From NCBI RefSeq assembly GCF_018143015.1, contig NC_054756.1, positions 19,241,361 to 19,305,360 on the forward strand: DNA of 64,000 bases. The letters are read 5' to 3'. Position numbers and translations under genes: made by a program. The stretch is from Lytechinus variegatus (taxonomy: Eukaryota > Echinodermata > Echinoidea > Temnopleuroida > Toxopneustidae). Below are positions 33,453 to 46,500 of the stretch, in pieces. The notes under the pieces were generated by a model, which was given only the letters and a program-made list of their open reading frames with translations, did not search any database and was not told the DNA's origin. Within the stretch, counting starts at the first letter, position 1. Each line of letters starts with the position of its first letter.

Positions 33453-33557
33453 ACATATTTTTGACCAAACTCTCCATACGATATAGTACTGCTAGTTGGT
33501 AAACTGAATAACAGAAAGTGCTCCCTTAGATCCTCGAAATTGAGAAGACCTATCATT

Positions 33558-33563
33558 CAATAA
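33558..33563 (+). terminator. Polyadenylation signal of gene 1
   Basis: AATAAA about 105 bases after the second tail stop codon. No equivalent follows the first tail copy, so transcripts probably run through both. Confidence 0.6.
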
Positions 33564-33649
33564 AACTCGTGTTTCAAGAAAAAAGTAATGAACTTTTTTC
33601 AAATTTATATGAATTCAATATTTAAATTAACATGATTAAATAGATAGGT

Positions 33650-34860
33650 GTGGGTGCTGTTGATAGCAGTAGAATATCGCTTTTGTTAATGTTAGGTGGC
33701 TAATGAGGATTAATTTTGAGTATGGGATAAACAAGATTGAATGATATTTCTTTGAAAAGTTGTTCTTATAGTGGAACAAGATTTAATATTGTCTGCAAGA
33801 TTATTCCAAATGTCTGGACCATGATTTGGAATTGATTTAGAAGTCATTCACAGTCTGTGGTTGGTAAAATGAAAGTTTTCAGATATAAGAGTTGGGTAGC
33901 TATGGACAGGAAATATTGAGCTGAAGCATGTCATCAAATGATTAAGGGATGATAATGATAGCTACCAAAAGAGTATACAAGTCGGCGACTCTTAATGCTT
34001 TCTGTAGGAAATATAAAGGATAAGTGTGAGCCAAGTAAATGCGATCCTGTACAAATGCGATAACTCGCTTTTGTAATTAAAAAACAGGAGTCAGCTTTGT
34101 AGAGCCACGATTAGCCTAAATAACGTTACAATAGGTTATACACGAGAGTACTAACGAATTATACAATAGGAATAGAGTTTTTAAGAGGCAAAATAAAATT
34201 TTAACTAGCATGACTAGGAAATAATTCCAATGCTTCTCGAAATACACATTATAAAAGATGCAGATGCTCATATCAAGATAAAGCTTTATCTATGATAACC
34301 CCTAAAAATCTAGAGTAAGTTTTCCGTTCTGTGCCGTCAATCTGTAAGTATATTTGAGTGTTAGAAATATGAGAATGATGCTTAAAATATATGTAATGAG
34401 TCTTTTTTTTGTTAAAAAAAGGTTTAAACCCCTGTGATAGTATATTTCTTTCATTTTTAAAATATTGTCTAAGGAAGTGAGATTTTAAGAAAATAAATAT
34501 TTGTGTCAGCGAGTAATAGAAACGATAAAATGGATGATGTATTATACTGTCATTGACATATAGTATAAATAATAGTGGGCCCAAATTGGAGCCTTGAGAG
34601 ACACAACAATTAATTTAAGTGAATCAGAGTCATAACCAATAAATGAGACGTACTGTTTTTGATTTCTTAAGTAATATTTAAGCCAAAGGAGGGATTACCT
34701 CGTACCAAATGATAATTAAATTTTGAAAGTAGAAAGTCGGGTATCGAATGCCTTATGTCACAAAATATGCGTATGACATGTTCTTCGTTAGCAATGGCGT
34801 TTGTTATTTTGTCATAGATTTGGATTATAGGATCAATGAATAAGATAATAACATTTTCAT
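33650..34860 (-). pseudogene. Degraded LINE reverse transcriptase, antisense
   Basis: The minus strand shows, in order, ITNAIANEEHVIRIF, a WLKYYLRNQKQYVS block, GPLLFILYVND (reverse transcriptase block before the catalytic site), FLGVIIDKALS, and ITYCNVIWA with LQKRVIAF further on. Frameshifts separate them, one between QYVS and SQGSNLGPLLF. Order and motifs fit a CR1/L2-type LINE missing its 5' half. It sits tail to tail with gene 1. Confidence 0.65.
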
Positions 34861-35320
34861 GATTTTTTATGATTAAATTGTCCCCTTTTCAGAATAGAAT
34901 ATCGACAATTTTTTCGCGCTTAGGAAGAGGAATTGGAAGATAGTCTTCATTTTCATATGACAAAATATCCTGATATTGCCCCGTTTCTCGGTAAAAATAA
35001 TAATTATAAAAATATCGTCTCGATCCATATCCACTTCAGATTTTTCTTACAGAGTGCTAGAAATAGTGCTTAAATTAATCCTTTTTCAGATCGGAATATC
35101 AAATATTTTTCAGCTCGCGCTTGCATTATTGATTAAATGATTAAAATAAATGTATTTAGAATGCCCAGATTTTTAGGTCTAAAATCTTAAACACGCTCAC
35201 GCATATTTATTGAGATGTGCAGCTGGTTCTTTGTTTCAGAAGTGCTTAAATTATCCGGTTTTAGATCAGTTTATCAAAAATTGTCTGCTCGCGCTATGCA
35301 CTTGCCATTATACCGTGCGT
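34860..35320 (+). mobile_element. Fragment of the CTCGCGC repeat family
   Basis: Shares words in the same order with 9810-10200, for example GGAAGATAGTC, TTCATATGA, TTTTAGGTCTAAA and CTCGCGC. Confidence 0.6.
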
Positions 35321-36061
35321 CTAAAAAACACTATACACTTTTGAAATGGCTACCAAACAAAAAATACAGGGAATACATTCTTATATTATTGTTTCACTTA
35401 AGTGAGCACTATCCACTTTAAAAAAAGGGTATAAAAATTAGGCTGGGCAGGAATTAGCCTTCCAATTTCTTTCAGTTTTTGAGATGCGAGTCCCCTTGGA
35501 CTTGCAAAGCTGAGGGTGTTGTGATAAATCAATGATCAAGCATTATCGGTATAGGTTTTTAGATAAAATTTCGAGAATTATCAAATTGAAATGACTGAGC
35601 ATGAAATACATTGTTTACTTTTTCTTGTGGATCTCAGCAATGTGTGCATGGAAATCAGAATAGGGAGAAATATGACTTAGGTGGGGAGAGTAGGTTGATG
35701 GGATAAGGGTCAACAGAACACTTAACCCCCCCCCCTCTCTCCCTCTCTATCTCTACCCCTTTTCTCCCCTCCTGAGAAACTAGCCTTTGCTAGGGTGAGC
35801 AGGAATTAGCCTTCCATGGTGTTATGCTAAATTACTGATGAATTAAGACCAGTTTTGGTTTCCAAAGGAAATTTCATGAGTTACTAAATTGATATGTAAT
35901 GCGTAAGTAAACAAGATTTGTAATTTTATTGTAGCATTTTTAGTTTATTATGTGGTTCTTAGCAAGTGTGCTTGCGAGAGTCAGAGTAATGTGACGGTAC
36001 CTGTTACCTGCTAGGTGGTGACATAGGGTAAGACTGGGTGAAAGGAACATTCTTCTTTGTG
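35321..36061. other. Intergenic, no gene
   Basis: A word GCAGGAATTAGCCTTCCA occurs at about 35446 and 35800, marking a diverged duplication of roughly 350 bases. Otherwise nothing. Confidence 0.4.
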
Positions 36062-36100
36062 TTCTCTTACAAATTACAATTATTGTAATTTGTAAGAGAA
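36062..36100. repeat. Perfect 39-bp palindrome
   Basis: Two 19-base arms (TTCTCTTACAAATTACAAT and its reverse complement) around a single T. Confidence 0.8.
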
Positions 36101-36959
36101 ATTTATCTGTTATAAATTACGTTTTAGGGGCATGTACAAAATGCGGAAAGTCAAATTTTCTTGAAAATGCATGATTCTCAATAAATTAAGGATTTTTTTT
36201 CAAATCTTAAGCTACTATATTAAGTTCTATAAATAACGTTGTATAAAACGTTATACCGTGCTTTATTGTATAAGAATTTAGTGCAGATAATTTTAAGTTC
36301 AATTATTAATCTATTGCACCAATTCATAGTATAAGTGTAATGCACTTTGTACATGTACAGTATACACATCTATTATGCCCATGTGAATTGATTAGGCCTA
36401 TATTACACGTGCACTTGTATCCCACTGAAAACTTTATTGTATTGTTATGGGTCAATAAGTAATGTATTTTGTAAAGGCACATGCTTCTCGTTTTCCAGTT
36501 TTTATCCTTGTTAATGATATCGCGTTGTCTTTAAATTTTGGATAGAAAAGGCCAATGCCGCCATGTCTGGAATTTAAAGAGTTGAGAACCTCATGTTCCT
36601 TTGCCTTAATAATGTTAATTACGGCCCTGGGAGATGAGTAGCCCTATATCCGTGACTATAATTATACAAATATTCCACGTAGGCGCGTGCCTGCAGGGCC
36701 AAATATTGAACCATGTGCGAGAAGAGCCAATGGATATACCTCGCCGAGGGTCGCAGGACCGAATGCAGTTTATCCATGTTGCGAGTCGAGCACAGAGTTC
36801 ATTATTTAGGTGTTTAATATGTATACAAGAATACGTGCATTGTCTGTTTTATAAACCCACTTCCCTCTCCCATGTAACTGAGTGGCCGCGGATGCTATTG
36901 AGTGTTTTTTTTTTTTGATAGACATTGACTTTGAATATTGTTCAGACAATATCATGTTA

Positions 36960-37060
36960 ATATTTTTTGTTGTTCTGCTCTGAAGCGCCTTGAGAATCTA
37001 ATCAAGATGGAAAGTGCATTATATAAATCTCATGTATTATGTATTATTATTATTAGATAA
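36960..37060 (+). mobile_element. LINE 3' tail
   Basis: GAAGCGCCTTGAGAATC, then GTGCATTATATAAATC and ATT triplets: the 3' end signature seen also at 28950-29020. The body upstream (36100-36960) is not recognisable. Confidence 0.5.
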
Positions 37061-37103
37061 TTTAAGACCTCGCATTATCCTAATTAAAAACTTGAGCATT
37101 ATA

Positions 37104-38077
37104 CAGTGCGTATCAAAAAAAAGTTTACACTTTGCAAAAGCCCTGGGGTTTAAAATATATACAACATGTGGGTCATTTTTCCACATATATCCTTGGGTTT
37201 GGGTCTCATCTATCCAATGAAAATAAAAATTTTGACAGAATGTTACATTTGAGTGAGCACTGTTCATTTTTGTAAAGCTCGCAGAAATCTGTTTGCGCAG
37301 AAATGCTCGTTTTCACGCTGTGTCAAGGGGAAAAGGTGAATTCAAACTTACCTTGCGAAACATTTCTCATACATTTCCCTTTCACTTTGAGTCAGTTGAA
37401 ATAAAAACGGATACATGCAAGTATATTTTAACAATTTGCCACCAAAATTATAAATTTAACATGTACTTAGCACAACCTTCACCCCTTTTGTGCCAGCTGG
37501 ATCTGAGGACATAACTAAATCTAAACAAAAGCTTATATCAGACATCTCCAGGAGTTTTTCACTAAGCTTTTATCACTTAAAGTGGGTTTACATTTCATTT
37601 TTCATTTTAATACTTGTTTCTCCACTTTTTCCAAGCTTGACAATGATTAACAAAATGAAAATCAAGCCTAGGCCATTTCATGAAAATCACAGCTCAGTGT
37701 AAAGCAAATATCGTCACGATGGCTTCGGTGTGTGGAGCGCAATGGCTCTATTCGAAGTGTTTTGGGCAAGGAAACAACTTAAAAAGGGTAAAAGATATCT
37801 TCAAATCAATTTTACTAGCTAAATTCTATGTGTTCTTCATGATTAAGGTCTACTTTTATTCGCATAACTATTTCAGAGTTCTGCGCAAATCATTTTTCAC
37901 TAGCTTTGCAAAAATAAGTGGTGCTCACTCAAGCGTAAATATTTTTTGACATTTATATCGCCATTTGCTTTAATGGATCTGTATCAATGTTAAAATGTGG
38001 AAAAATCTTCAGGATACTACAAATGTATAATTTTACAGGACTTTTTCTAAGTGTAAACTTTTTTTTGATACGCACTG
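37104..38077. mobile_element. Mariner-like MITE, 974 bp
   Basis: Begins CAGTGCGTATCAAAAAAAAG and ends in its reverse complement; the inverted ends run for about 30 bases. Flanked by TA at 37102-37103 and 38078-38079, the Tc1/mariner target. No DDE transposase frame; short frames inside are not convincing. Confidence 0.85.
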
Positions 38078-38437
38078 TATAACACGGGTATTAAGAATGA
38101 TCTTAGGGAATATTATGAATATTTGTTAATATTAAATAATATATTATAATCCACATTATTCAATGACATCATTTGGCTAATCGTTTATGTGCGTGTGGGT
38201 TATTTAGTTGACACTTGCACGCATTTTCGTTCCCGCATAGGTTACGCATGGGCACGCACTCATGCGGGCCAATTAATGCGTGAACTTTACCTTCCAGCTT
38301 GCGGGTAGGTGGTGGCAGTGCGTGAAATGCGTGCCAAAATTTTCAAAATGTTGAACATTTTGGAACGCACAATAGGGCGGGTGTGTGTTGGTGCGGATGT
38401 ATACGCATGTGTGTAATAAATACAAAAACCTTTTATT

Positions 38438-38977
38438 AAAGGAAACCAAAACCCAAGAAGCAATCTTATTGGAAAGAATAAAATGAGAGTAACAATTTAA
38501 AAAAAGTTTCATCAAAATCGGTAATGAAATAAGCAAGTTATGGACAATCAAAATGTCTTGTTGTACTTACTATGTTGATCCTCAAATGTGCAAACATGCT
38601 TCAAAATGGCTGATTTTGTGGACAACTCTATATTTGTTTTGTACACATTTTTTTCAGATTTTCCCCTTTATTTTACATGTTTCACATTATCTCTTCCTGA
38701 CTTCGATATATATGGTGTGGATTATATTTTCCCATGTCATATGTTGTGCTCAGAAGGAGGCAAGATGCAATTTGAAAGATATTGAGGAAAATCTGAAAAT
38801 TTGTGTACAAAACAAATGAAGAGTTTGTTCATAAAATCAGCCATTTTGAAGCAACTTTTTGATTCTCCATAACTTGCTTATGTCATTACCGATTTTGATG
38901 AAACTTTTTTTAAATTGTTCCTCTCATTTTACTCTTTCCAATAAGAGTACTTCTCTTCTTGGGTTTTGGTTTCCTTT
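38438..38977. mobile_element. 540-bp MITE with long inverted repeats
   Basis: About 115 bases at each end are inverted copies (AAGGAAACCAAAACCCAAG at the left, CTTGGGTTTTGGTTTCCTT at the right; both contain a CATCAAAATCGGTAATGA core). TA flanks both ends. The interior is AT-rich with no gene. Confidence 0.75.
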
Positions 38978-39149
38978 AAACCCTTACCTTACACTAAGCA
39001 GCGTAACGAGGGACGTGTTAAAAAGGTGAGGAAACTCAAACAGAATCCATTTAGAAATTTATAGGAATACAAATCTTCCCACTTGTTGACAGAGGATTTC
39101 ACAGAGGTTTGTTAATCATGTTAATTCATGCGTTATGACGATGTTAACC

Positions 39150-39320
39150 TTCGCAGCAGACTGCATAGGCGAAAATCCCAGGGGAGGGAGGGGGCAGAGG
39201 GATGCGTCCCCCTACTCAAAACAGTAGGGGGAACACAATATCAAGTGTGCCCCCTACTATCCTACTATTCTTGGTGTTTTATCGTGGAAAGAAATATCAT
39301 TCAAAAGTCGAACTAAAACG
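39150..39320 (+). mobile_element. Fragment matching 8836-9000 of the DNA element family
   Basis: Shares GCGGAAATCCCAGG-like start, the CCCCCTACT inverted pair around 39200-39260, and GTGTATTTTGGACGAGATGACC. Confidence 0.6.
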
Positions 39321-39579
39321 TGTATTTTGGACGAGATGACCTCACCTTTTTTTTGTGCTTATCAAATTTATTTTGGTCAAATTGACGTTACAGTTGGGGT
39401 GATATGTTTTATATCTTACTTGTTTTTTGAATGTCAAATTTATTTTGGTAGCAATGACCTTACATTTGAAGTGATAACCATTTATTTAAGGGGGGGGGAG
39501 CTTGTCAAATTGTCCAGCCTCTGGTCTTCCCTATCTTTTGGGAAAGATTTCCGCCCTTGTCCGACTGTCCTGTAAAGAA

Positions 39580-41730
39580 GCAAACTAGTATTTACTATTT
39601 TTTGTCTTTAGAAGCATTATGGTTATGACATTTCAAATAAGTTATGGATACCAAAATTGAATTTTCATGTCTTCTTGCGGGGGGAAGCTGTCGCAAAATG
39701 AAAATGTCTGTATTTAAAAAAAAAAAACCTGAAATGAATTGTTGAAACATCTGCTTAAAAAAAAACATCTCGTCGGCTCGTCATATGGGACTAATCCAGG
39801 CCGCTACTAAGGGATGCATTCCTAATGCGTCTCTGTTAAACAAGACATCAGTATCCAGTCAGGACAGGCAATTTTCCTACTAGGCCAAGAGCATTACGTA
39901 GAATAGGCTTGATCATATAAATATCTGAGAACAAGCTGATTTTAGGGGAATAGATCTAGGAACATGTAAATAAAATACCGAAGTCATCATAAATCCTCCT
40001 TGAGAGTTTTCTATAATCCAATATAGTGTCAAAAATGACTGCTAAAGCCTTCAAATCCACCAAGTAACTTACTTTCGTGTCCTAAATTTTGTTTCTATTT
40101 AATGGTTGTAAAGGTCAAATATATTGGGAGAAGTTACAAGACGCTCAATGGTCAAGTATGTCCAAATATCCAAGATGGCTTCCAAAAAGTCTCAATAAAT
40201 GCTGTTAATACGTAAAAACCAACAGTTCATTTAGCATATTTTTTAGATTAAAATGTGATTGTGGAGTATCACCATGGTTTAAATTAGGTTATAGCTCAGT
40301 ACAAGCTCAGTACAAGTAAGGACAATGAGTATTGTTGTGTATAAAAAAATCGAAGATTTCTTTCAAAACTGGAGTCCGACTGAGAAACGGACATAGTTAT
40401 CTTAAAAATCGACCTGGGAGATATGATTTGGAGTCTATACTAAGCTTTCAAGGGTCATATATTTTGAGAATATTTTGAGACTAGTAACAATAATGTGCAA
40501 TTTGTCTATTCTGCCTACAAATCCAAGATGGCTTCAACAATGAAGTCTAAAGGGGCTGTTGGTGCAGAATAACATAGTTTGTTTATAACATAGTACATTG
40601 TGCATGTGTAACCGCCTGAGAGATAGGAAATGCATTATGTCCATTTGTAACAGCAGACGTATTCATGGACCTATTCTGAAAAAGGAATCGGTTTGTCATC
40701 AGAAACGTCCATGTTTTTTGTATGAAATATACCCATTCCGCTGGATCAATGTATTTCATAAACTTAATGAATCGGAATCTGGGGTTGTCATTTTGCAATC
40801 TGCAATCTGCTGCCAATGACAATCCATCAGCTGCGAATGCTGTTTGTATGTTGGTAGAGAATCATTTTTTTTTCTCTGTTAAATGATTTTTTAGTCCATG
40901 TATTCTATGATTCATAGCAAAACAGCAGATAATTTTACGTTGTTTATGTTATGACAGAATGTTTTATACGAATCATATGAATGTATGCTGAAGTGGAAAT
41001 TAAGTCAAATCAAATGAATAGAAATAATGGCCTTGGCCTAGAAGCACATTCCAATTAAACATTTTCTGACAACATGGACAAGCAAAGCAAATACAGGTCA
41101 TCAAATTCTCACTTGTTACATTTTGTTCCTTAATATTTTTTCTCATTATTTAAGTACTGTATATATGTTTCACTTGAATTCTTGAATGAAACATACCAAT
41201 AAAAGGAAGAAATAATTTTGAAAAAAAAAATCTAACTTAGAGCGTTACAGTCTATTCCAGAGAAAAATCTATTTCTTTGAACTGTTGAAGCTATGGCTGA
41301 CGTAGTCACCGCTTATTAATTTGTTTGTATTCGCTTGTTGGTTTGTATTTTTTTTTACTTTTTTGGTTTTATTTCCTCGTCGTTTTTCTTGTTTCGGTAT
41401 ACTTGACACGAATTAAGTTTTACTGTATGTGGAAAATTTGTTTAATTTTTACCACGAGTTGTGTTTTGAGCTTGTATTCATCTCATTAACAAGAACTACG
41501 GTAATTTAGGGAAGAAGAGAAAAAAATAGATGATTAAAGCCACAAGAATGTCTGTATTTTTAAACTTCCTTATGTATTTAGTATTTACCATTTTCAAATA
41601 ATTTCAAAGAAAATGATTGACAGAAATTGACAATTTCAGTTTCATGTAAGCAGGAAAGAAAATCTCCCACTGTTAACTAAACAATCTTCCAACATACCAA
41701 AAACGAGAGGGATATTCACTTAATTCATCT
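39580..41730. other. Intergenic, no gene
   Basis: AT-rich. CCAAGATGGCTTC occurs twice (near 40170 and 40520). No frame, RNA gene or bounded element is convincing. Confidence 0.4.
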
Positions 41731-41739
41731 TTTTATTGA

Positions 41740-42175
41740 ATGTAATATCAACTTAGTGAAAGAAAAATGCAGAGATGTCTGAAACAAACTGTTGTTTTCA
41801 TTCAGTTATGTCCTCAGATCCAGCTGGCACAAAATAGGTACAGTTTGCGCTTACTAAGGGTTAAACAATTAATTTGGGTGGCAATGTTGTTACAAAACTG
41901 ATCTTTGAATGCATCTGTTCTGTTTCAATTGGTTAAAAATGCAAAAGAAATGTATGAGAAATGTATCCCATGATTAGTTTGTTTTCGCTTTTTTCTTGAC
42001 ACAGCGTGAAAATGTTTTCTGCAAGCTTTACAAAAATGGAAAGTGCTCACTTAAGTGTAACATTCTTTCAAAATTTTTACTTTCATTCGATTGATGAGAC
42101 CCAAATCCAAGAATATGTGAAAAGAATATCCCCATGTTGTATATCATTCAATTCCCCTTACTTTTTCAACCCCTG
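41740..42175 (-). mobile_element. Truncated reverse copy of the 37.1 kb MITE
   Basis: The minus strand repeats the left half of the 37104 element: GGTCTCATC, AATGTTACA, GTGAGCAC and GCTTTGTAGAAA-like words in the same order. Inverted ends are lost. Confidence 0.6.
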
Positions 42176-42732
42176 TTTTATATTATGATAATGACAATTC
42201 CATACACTCCATATTCAATATGGTAAAAAGAAGAGAGAAAATTGAGTTGGTGACGTTGTTGTTTCCCTCCATTATGCGGTGCCACGACATTTGCTCCTGC
42301 GACAATTGCTCTGGGCGAAATTTCGTCTAAGATGTAGGGTTAGGGTTGCAAAACGTTATTATCAGGTTTATGGTAGGGTGTAGAACCCAGCGAAGTTGGT
42401 CATTAGATTAGTGTATGGAATTTAAAGCGGACAAATTGTCGCCGGAACAAATGGCATGGAATCCATTTGTACAAACAAACCGGCTAAGATGTGCCAATTG
42501 GCCCAACTGTGAAGTGAAAATTGAAAAAATATGAAAAGGTCACAGATTTCTTTATTACACATTCAGTTTTTATAAAATGTCAGCTTTATGATACTCTCTC
42601 TCTTTCTCTTGTCATCGAAATATTCTTTTTGCTGGCATGGACTTGCCCTTTAAAAAAAGAAAAATACCATACTTTTTTTATTCGGTTTTGATAAGATTAT
42701 TTTCAATACTCTGATTTACAGGGGACATCCCG

Positions 42733-42870
42733 ATAGACCGCGGGTCCGATAGACAGCGGGTCCGATAGACCGCGGGTCCGATAGTCCGCGGGTCCGATAG
42801 ACCGCGGGTCCGATAGACCGCGGGTCCGTTAGACCGCGGGTCCGATAGACCGCGGGTCCGACAGTCCGCA
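42733..42870 (+). repeat. Left terminal 16-bp array (GATAGACCGCGGGTCC)
   Basis: About nine copies in direct repeat; the core contains a SacII-type CCGCGG palindrome. Four copies remain at 7040-7100 in copy 1. Confidence 0.9.
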
Positions 42871-43009
42871 GTGCGTGTAAAATTATGATCAGATATATCA
42901 AATGTCATCGAAAGGTCCAAAGGTCAAATGATACGAGACCATGGGATTCTATCAGGTGCGGATCCATGGGGGCCGAGGGGGAACTGCCCCACCCCCACCC
43001 CCAGCTCAA

Positions 43010-43520
43010 AAAAGAGGGGGGGGGGAGAAGGGAAAAGGAGAGAAGAAAAAAAAGAGAGAGGAAGATGGGAAAAGAAGACAATAGAAAAGAGAGTAAGAGG
43101 GGGAAAGAAAAGACAAAGAAAAAGGGGAGAACGGGGAAAGAAGAGAAAAAAGAGAGGAGGGAAAAGGAAGAGAAGAAAAGAAAGGAGAAAGGAAAAGGAG
43201 GAAAAAGAAGAAGAAAAAAAGAGGAAGGAAGAGAAGATCGTTTAAGTAGAGAGGAAGATGGGAAGAAAGATAAGAAAAAAGAGAGAGAGTGGAAGGGGGA
43301 GAGAAGAAAAAAAAAAGATTAAAAGAGAAAAAAGGGGAAGGAAAGAAAAAGAAAAAGGGAGAAGTAAAGGGGAAAGAGAAAAAAAGAAAAAGGGAGAAGT
43401 AAAGGGGAAAGAGAAAAAAGAGGAAAAGGGAAAAGAAAGGAAAATGGGAAAAGAAGAAGAAAAAATAGGAAGAGAATAATATTGAAAATAAAAGGAAGAT
43501 GGGAAAAAAGAAAAGAAAAA
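43010..43520 (+). repeat. Polypurine tract, copy 2
   Basis: Counterpart of 7240-7740. Charged low-complexity frames (Lys, Glu, Arg) are artefacts. Confidence 0.85.
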
Positions 43521-46500
43521 GGGGCTAAAATTATCCAGTTTCAGATCAGAATATCAAAGATTTTCTTCTCGCGCTTTGCGCTCGCATTATTATTGTAAGA
43601 AAGATACCAAAAATTACCCATCCTTTTTCATGATTGACAAACATGAATCGAATGTCCCATTGGGGGGTTTGAAATCTCATCTTTTTAGGTTGGAATATCA
43701 AAAATGTTCGGTTTAATCGTTGAAATATGTATCGTCTTTATGGCTAACTGCAAAATATCCTTAACAGGTCCCTTTTCGACCAGGCCATAACGAATATTTA
43801 ACATTTCTGCTCGCGCTTCGGACTCGTGGGAATTATCTAGTTACATACGCGTCCTGTTCAGGTTCACAAACATTGCCCAGTATGTTAAATTTTCAGGACA
43901 ATATACAAGAAATTTCATTTTTAGCTTGCATAGGGCTTATGAGATTAAAACACATTTATGTTGCTTATAAAGTAAGTCTAGGAAATGACTGTTAGGACAT
44001 GGGCGTTTGCCCCCCCCCCCACAAAAAAAGAGAGAATCAAGACTAAGAAAAAATAGAGAGAAAAGGAATGGGATTAGGATGAAATATACTATTATTTTCC
44101 AAACATTATGTCAAAATCTATCACAACCTTGTATTTTTGTAATAAAAGTGTCAACATATTTGCTTGCTCGCTTCGCTCACTGCCAACTTCTTATTAATCT
44201 TATGCGATACGCCGAACCGAGCCCCCTGGAAATTGTTGGCTCATTACGGCACTTGGACAAATCAACTTTGAGCGGCCGATATCGGGGAAAATATGGGTGA
44301 AAAAATTGCCCCTCCCCCTATTGGCGGAAGCTGGGTCCGCCCCTGATTTGGGCTTTCAGGATAAAATACAGGAAAATTCTAAAAAAAAAAAAAATCAGAT
44401 CGCGGTTCGCGTTCTCATTATTTAGGCCTTGTGAGATACCTCAAAGTGTTTTTCAAGAATAAAATCTCAGATTTTCTTTAACGTCTACCCCCCCCATTTC
44501 ATTTATTTTTTTATCTTGGTGCCCTCCCCCCCCCCCCTGCACCCATGCTGAATGAATACGCCAATGATGAGGATAATTAGTCGAGATTGCATATTCTCAA
44601 GAGGTTATCATTAATAATATTGAAGGGTATACTAAAACAACACTACAGCTCCCGTTCACAATATTCTACTAGGGCCTACTCTGGTGAGAAGTTAAACCAA
44701 ATTGAAACCCCCCAAATCGCTCGTGCTTCGCGCTCCCATTGATATTACATCATGGGCGGAAATCCCAGGGGGGACGTGTCCCACCTACTCAAAATAGTAG
44801 GGGGACACAATATCAAATGTCCCCCTACTATTTTGGTCTTTTATGATCATAGAAATACATCATTCTAAATCAAAATAAAACATGTATTTTGGGACGAGAT
44901 GACCTTACTTTGGCGATGATAACCTTGTTTTTTTTTTGGCTTGTCATATTTTCCTGCCCCTTGTCCCTATAGGCGGATCCAGGGGGCCGAGCTCCCCCCC
45001 CCCCTTCTTGGCGGAGCAAAAAAAAAAGAAAAAAAAAGGAAAGAAAAAAGGAAAAAAGGAGGAAAAAGAGAGGAGAAAAGAAAGAGGACGACGAGTGCAT
45101 AAAATAAGATGAGGGGAAGATTTGGAAAATAAAAAGAATCTTTCGTGCCACTATATAAAACTTTCGCTCGCGCTTCGCGCTCGCATTGTCTGTTAGGTGA
45201 TTTACATATTTTGTTCAATATGGAGTTCGAATATCAAGTTTGGAAGTCAATATACAACACATATTTCACCTCGGAAATCGAACTTTCATTATTTTGTGTA
45301 ATTTACAAATTGGTTTTTAAAAAGTGCTCTGTAAAAATGTCAGTTTTATGGTTTGAATGTTAACATTTGCTGCTTGCGCTTCGCGCTCGCAAATTTTGAT
45401 TTATCAGGTACCTATTTTCGTGTATTCCATAAAGTTTTCAAAATATCCCTTTTCTGGTCTGATTGTTAAGACGCATCAGCTAGCGCGCTGCACGCTCGCA
45501 TTTTGATTGGCGAGTTATATAAATGTTTCAATATTGTTTATACAACAAACTACTTAAAATCCCCTTTCATGACAGTTTATCAAAAATTATAGCTCGCGAT
45601 TTGCGCTCGCATTAATGGTTAAGATATATTAACTGATGCATCCTATTCATAATTACAAAAGTGAAATGTCCAGTTTTTATGCCATGTCCAGTTTTTATAT
45701 CAATTTAATAATTAAATTGTATCATATCGCGCTTAGCAATTAGAGGAATAGGAAGATAGTCATCATTTTCATATGATGGCATGTCATAAGGATGTCCCGG
45801 TCCTATGTCAAAACTCAAAGTAATAATAATATCAGCTCTTTTTTAAGTGCGATCCATATCCAGCTTACAATTTTTCTACAAAGTGCTTGAAATATAAAGC
45901 TGAAATTGACTCTTTTTTTCAGATCGGACAATCAAAGTTTCATAGTTTTTACGATCAAAGTTGTATTTAGAATGCCTAGATTCTAGGTCTAAATATGAAA
46001 CACGCTCGCGCATGTTTATTCAGATACCCAACTTGTTCTCTAATTTAAATCATTATCCAGTTTCAGTTCACAATATCAAAAATTTTCTGCTCGCGCTTTG
46101 TGCTCGCATTATTAATGTGGGAAGACCCCATCCTTTTGATGATTTACAAAACATGAACAGAGTGGCCCACTTTTAGGTCTAAATCTCGATTTTTTTTCTG
46201 CTCACGCTCGCATCAATCGTTAATTTAAATGGCTATTCTGTTCTCGATTACAAAAACTGATTGAAATTTTCCAATCTTTCTTTAAAAAGTTCAAAAATGT
46301 TCAGCTCGCGCTTCGCGCTCGCATCATATAAATGAGGATTATGATATTATATATTAATTTATAAGAATAAAGCCAAAAAGTGACTAATGAGGACTAACCC
46401 GTCAAAGAAACAAACAAAATTTATCTTCGAGCTGCCGATCGGGGAAAATATGGCTGAAACAAATTTCCACCCACCCCCCCCCCCCATTGGCGAAAGCTGG

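Larger units (their letters stand above)
32488..33528 (+). repeat. Tandem duplication containing the tail exon
   Basis: About 32488-33008 and 33009-33528 are near identical, starting TGGAATGTT and running through acceptor, exon and 65 or more bases of 3' sequence. The second unit lacks a few bases in the intron (near 33050 and 33080). Confidence 0.85.
1159..33563 (+). other. Gene model 1: multi-CUB type I membrane receptor with tyrosine-motif tail
   Basis: Exons in order: 1212-1593, 16472-16561 joined to 21199-21447 (split by a retrotransposon), 21718-22053, 23850-24203, 24492-24833, 26536-26886, 27907-28248, 29981-30334, 31108-31216, 32724-32940. Every internal CUB exon is bordered by AG and GT and has a length divisible by three, in phase 1-1. 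Leaving out the split exon gives 2787 coding bases, an uninterrupted 928-residue protein: signal peptide, seven CUB domains, one membrane segment, about 75 cytoplasmic residues. A TATA box lies 5' and AATAAA lies 3'. The extracellular part probably binds a ligand and the tail probably recruits SH2 proteins; both are inference. Exon joining is predicted, not seen in transcripts. Confidence 0.75.

Noticed and set aside
36634-36918. 94-codon frame
   Set aside because: No domain, no splice context, next to a LINE tail.
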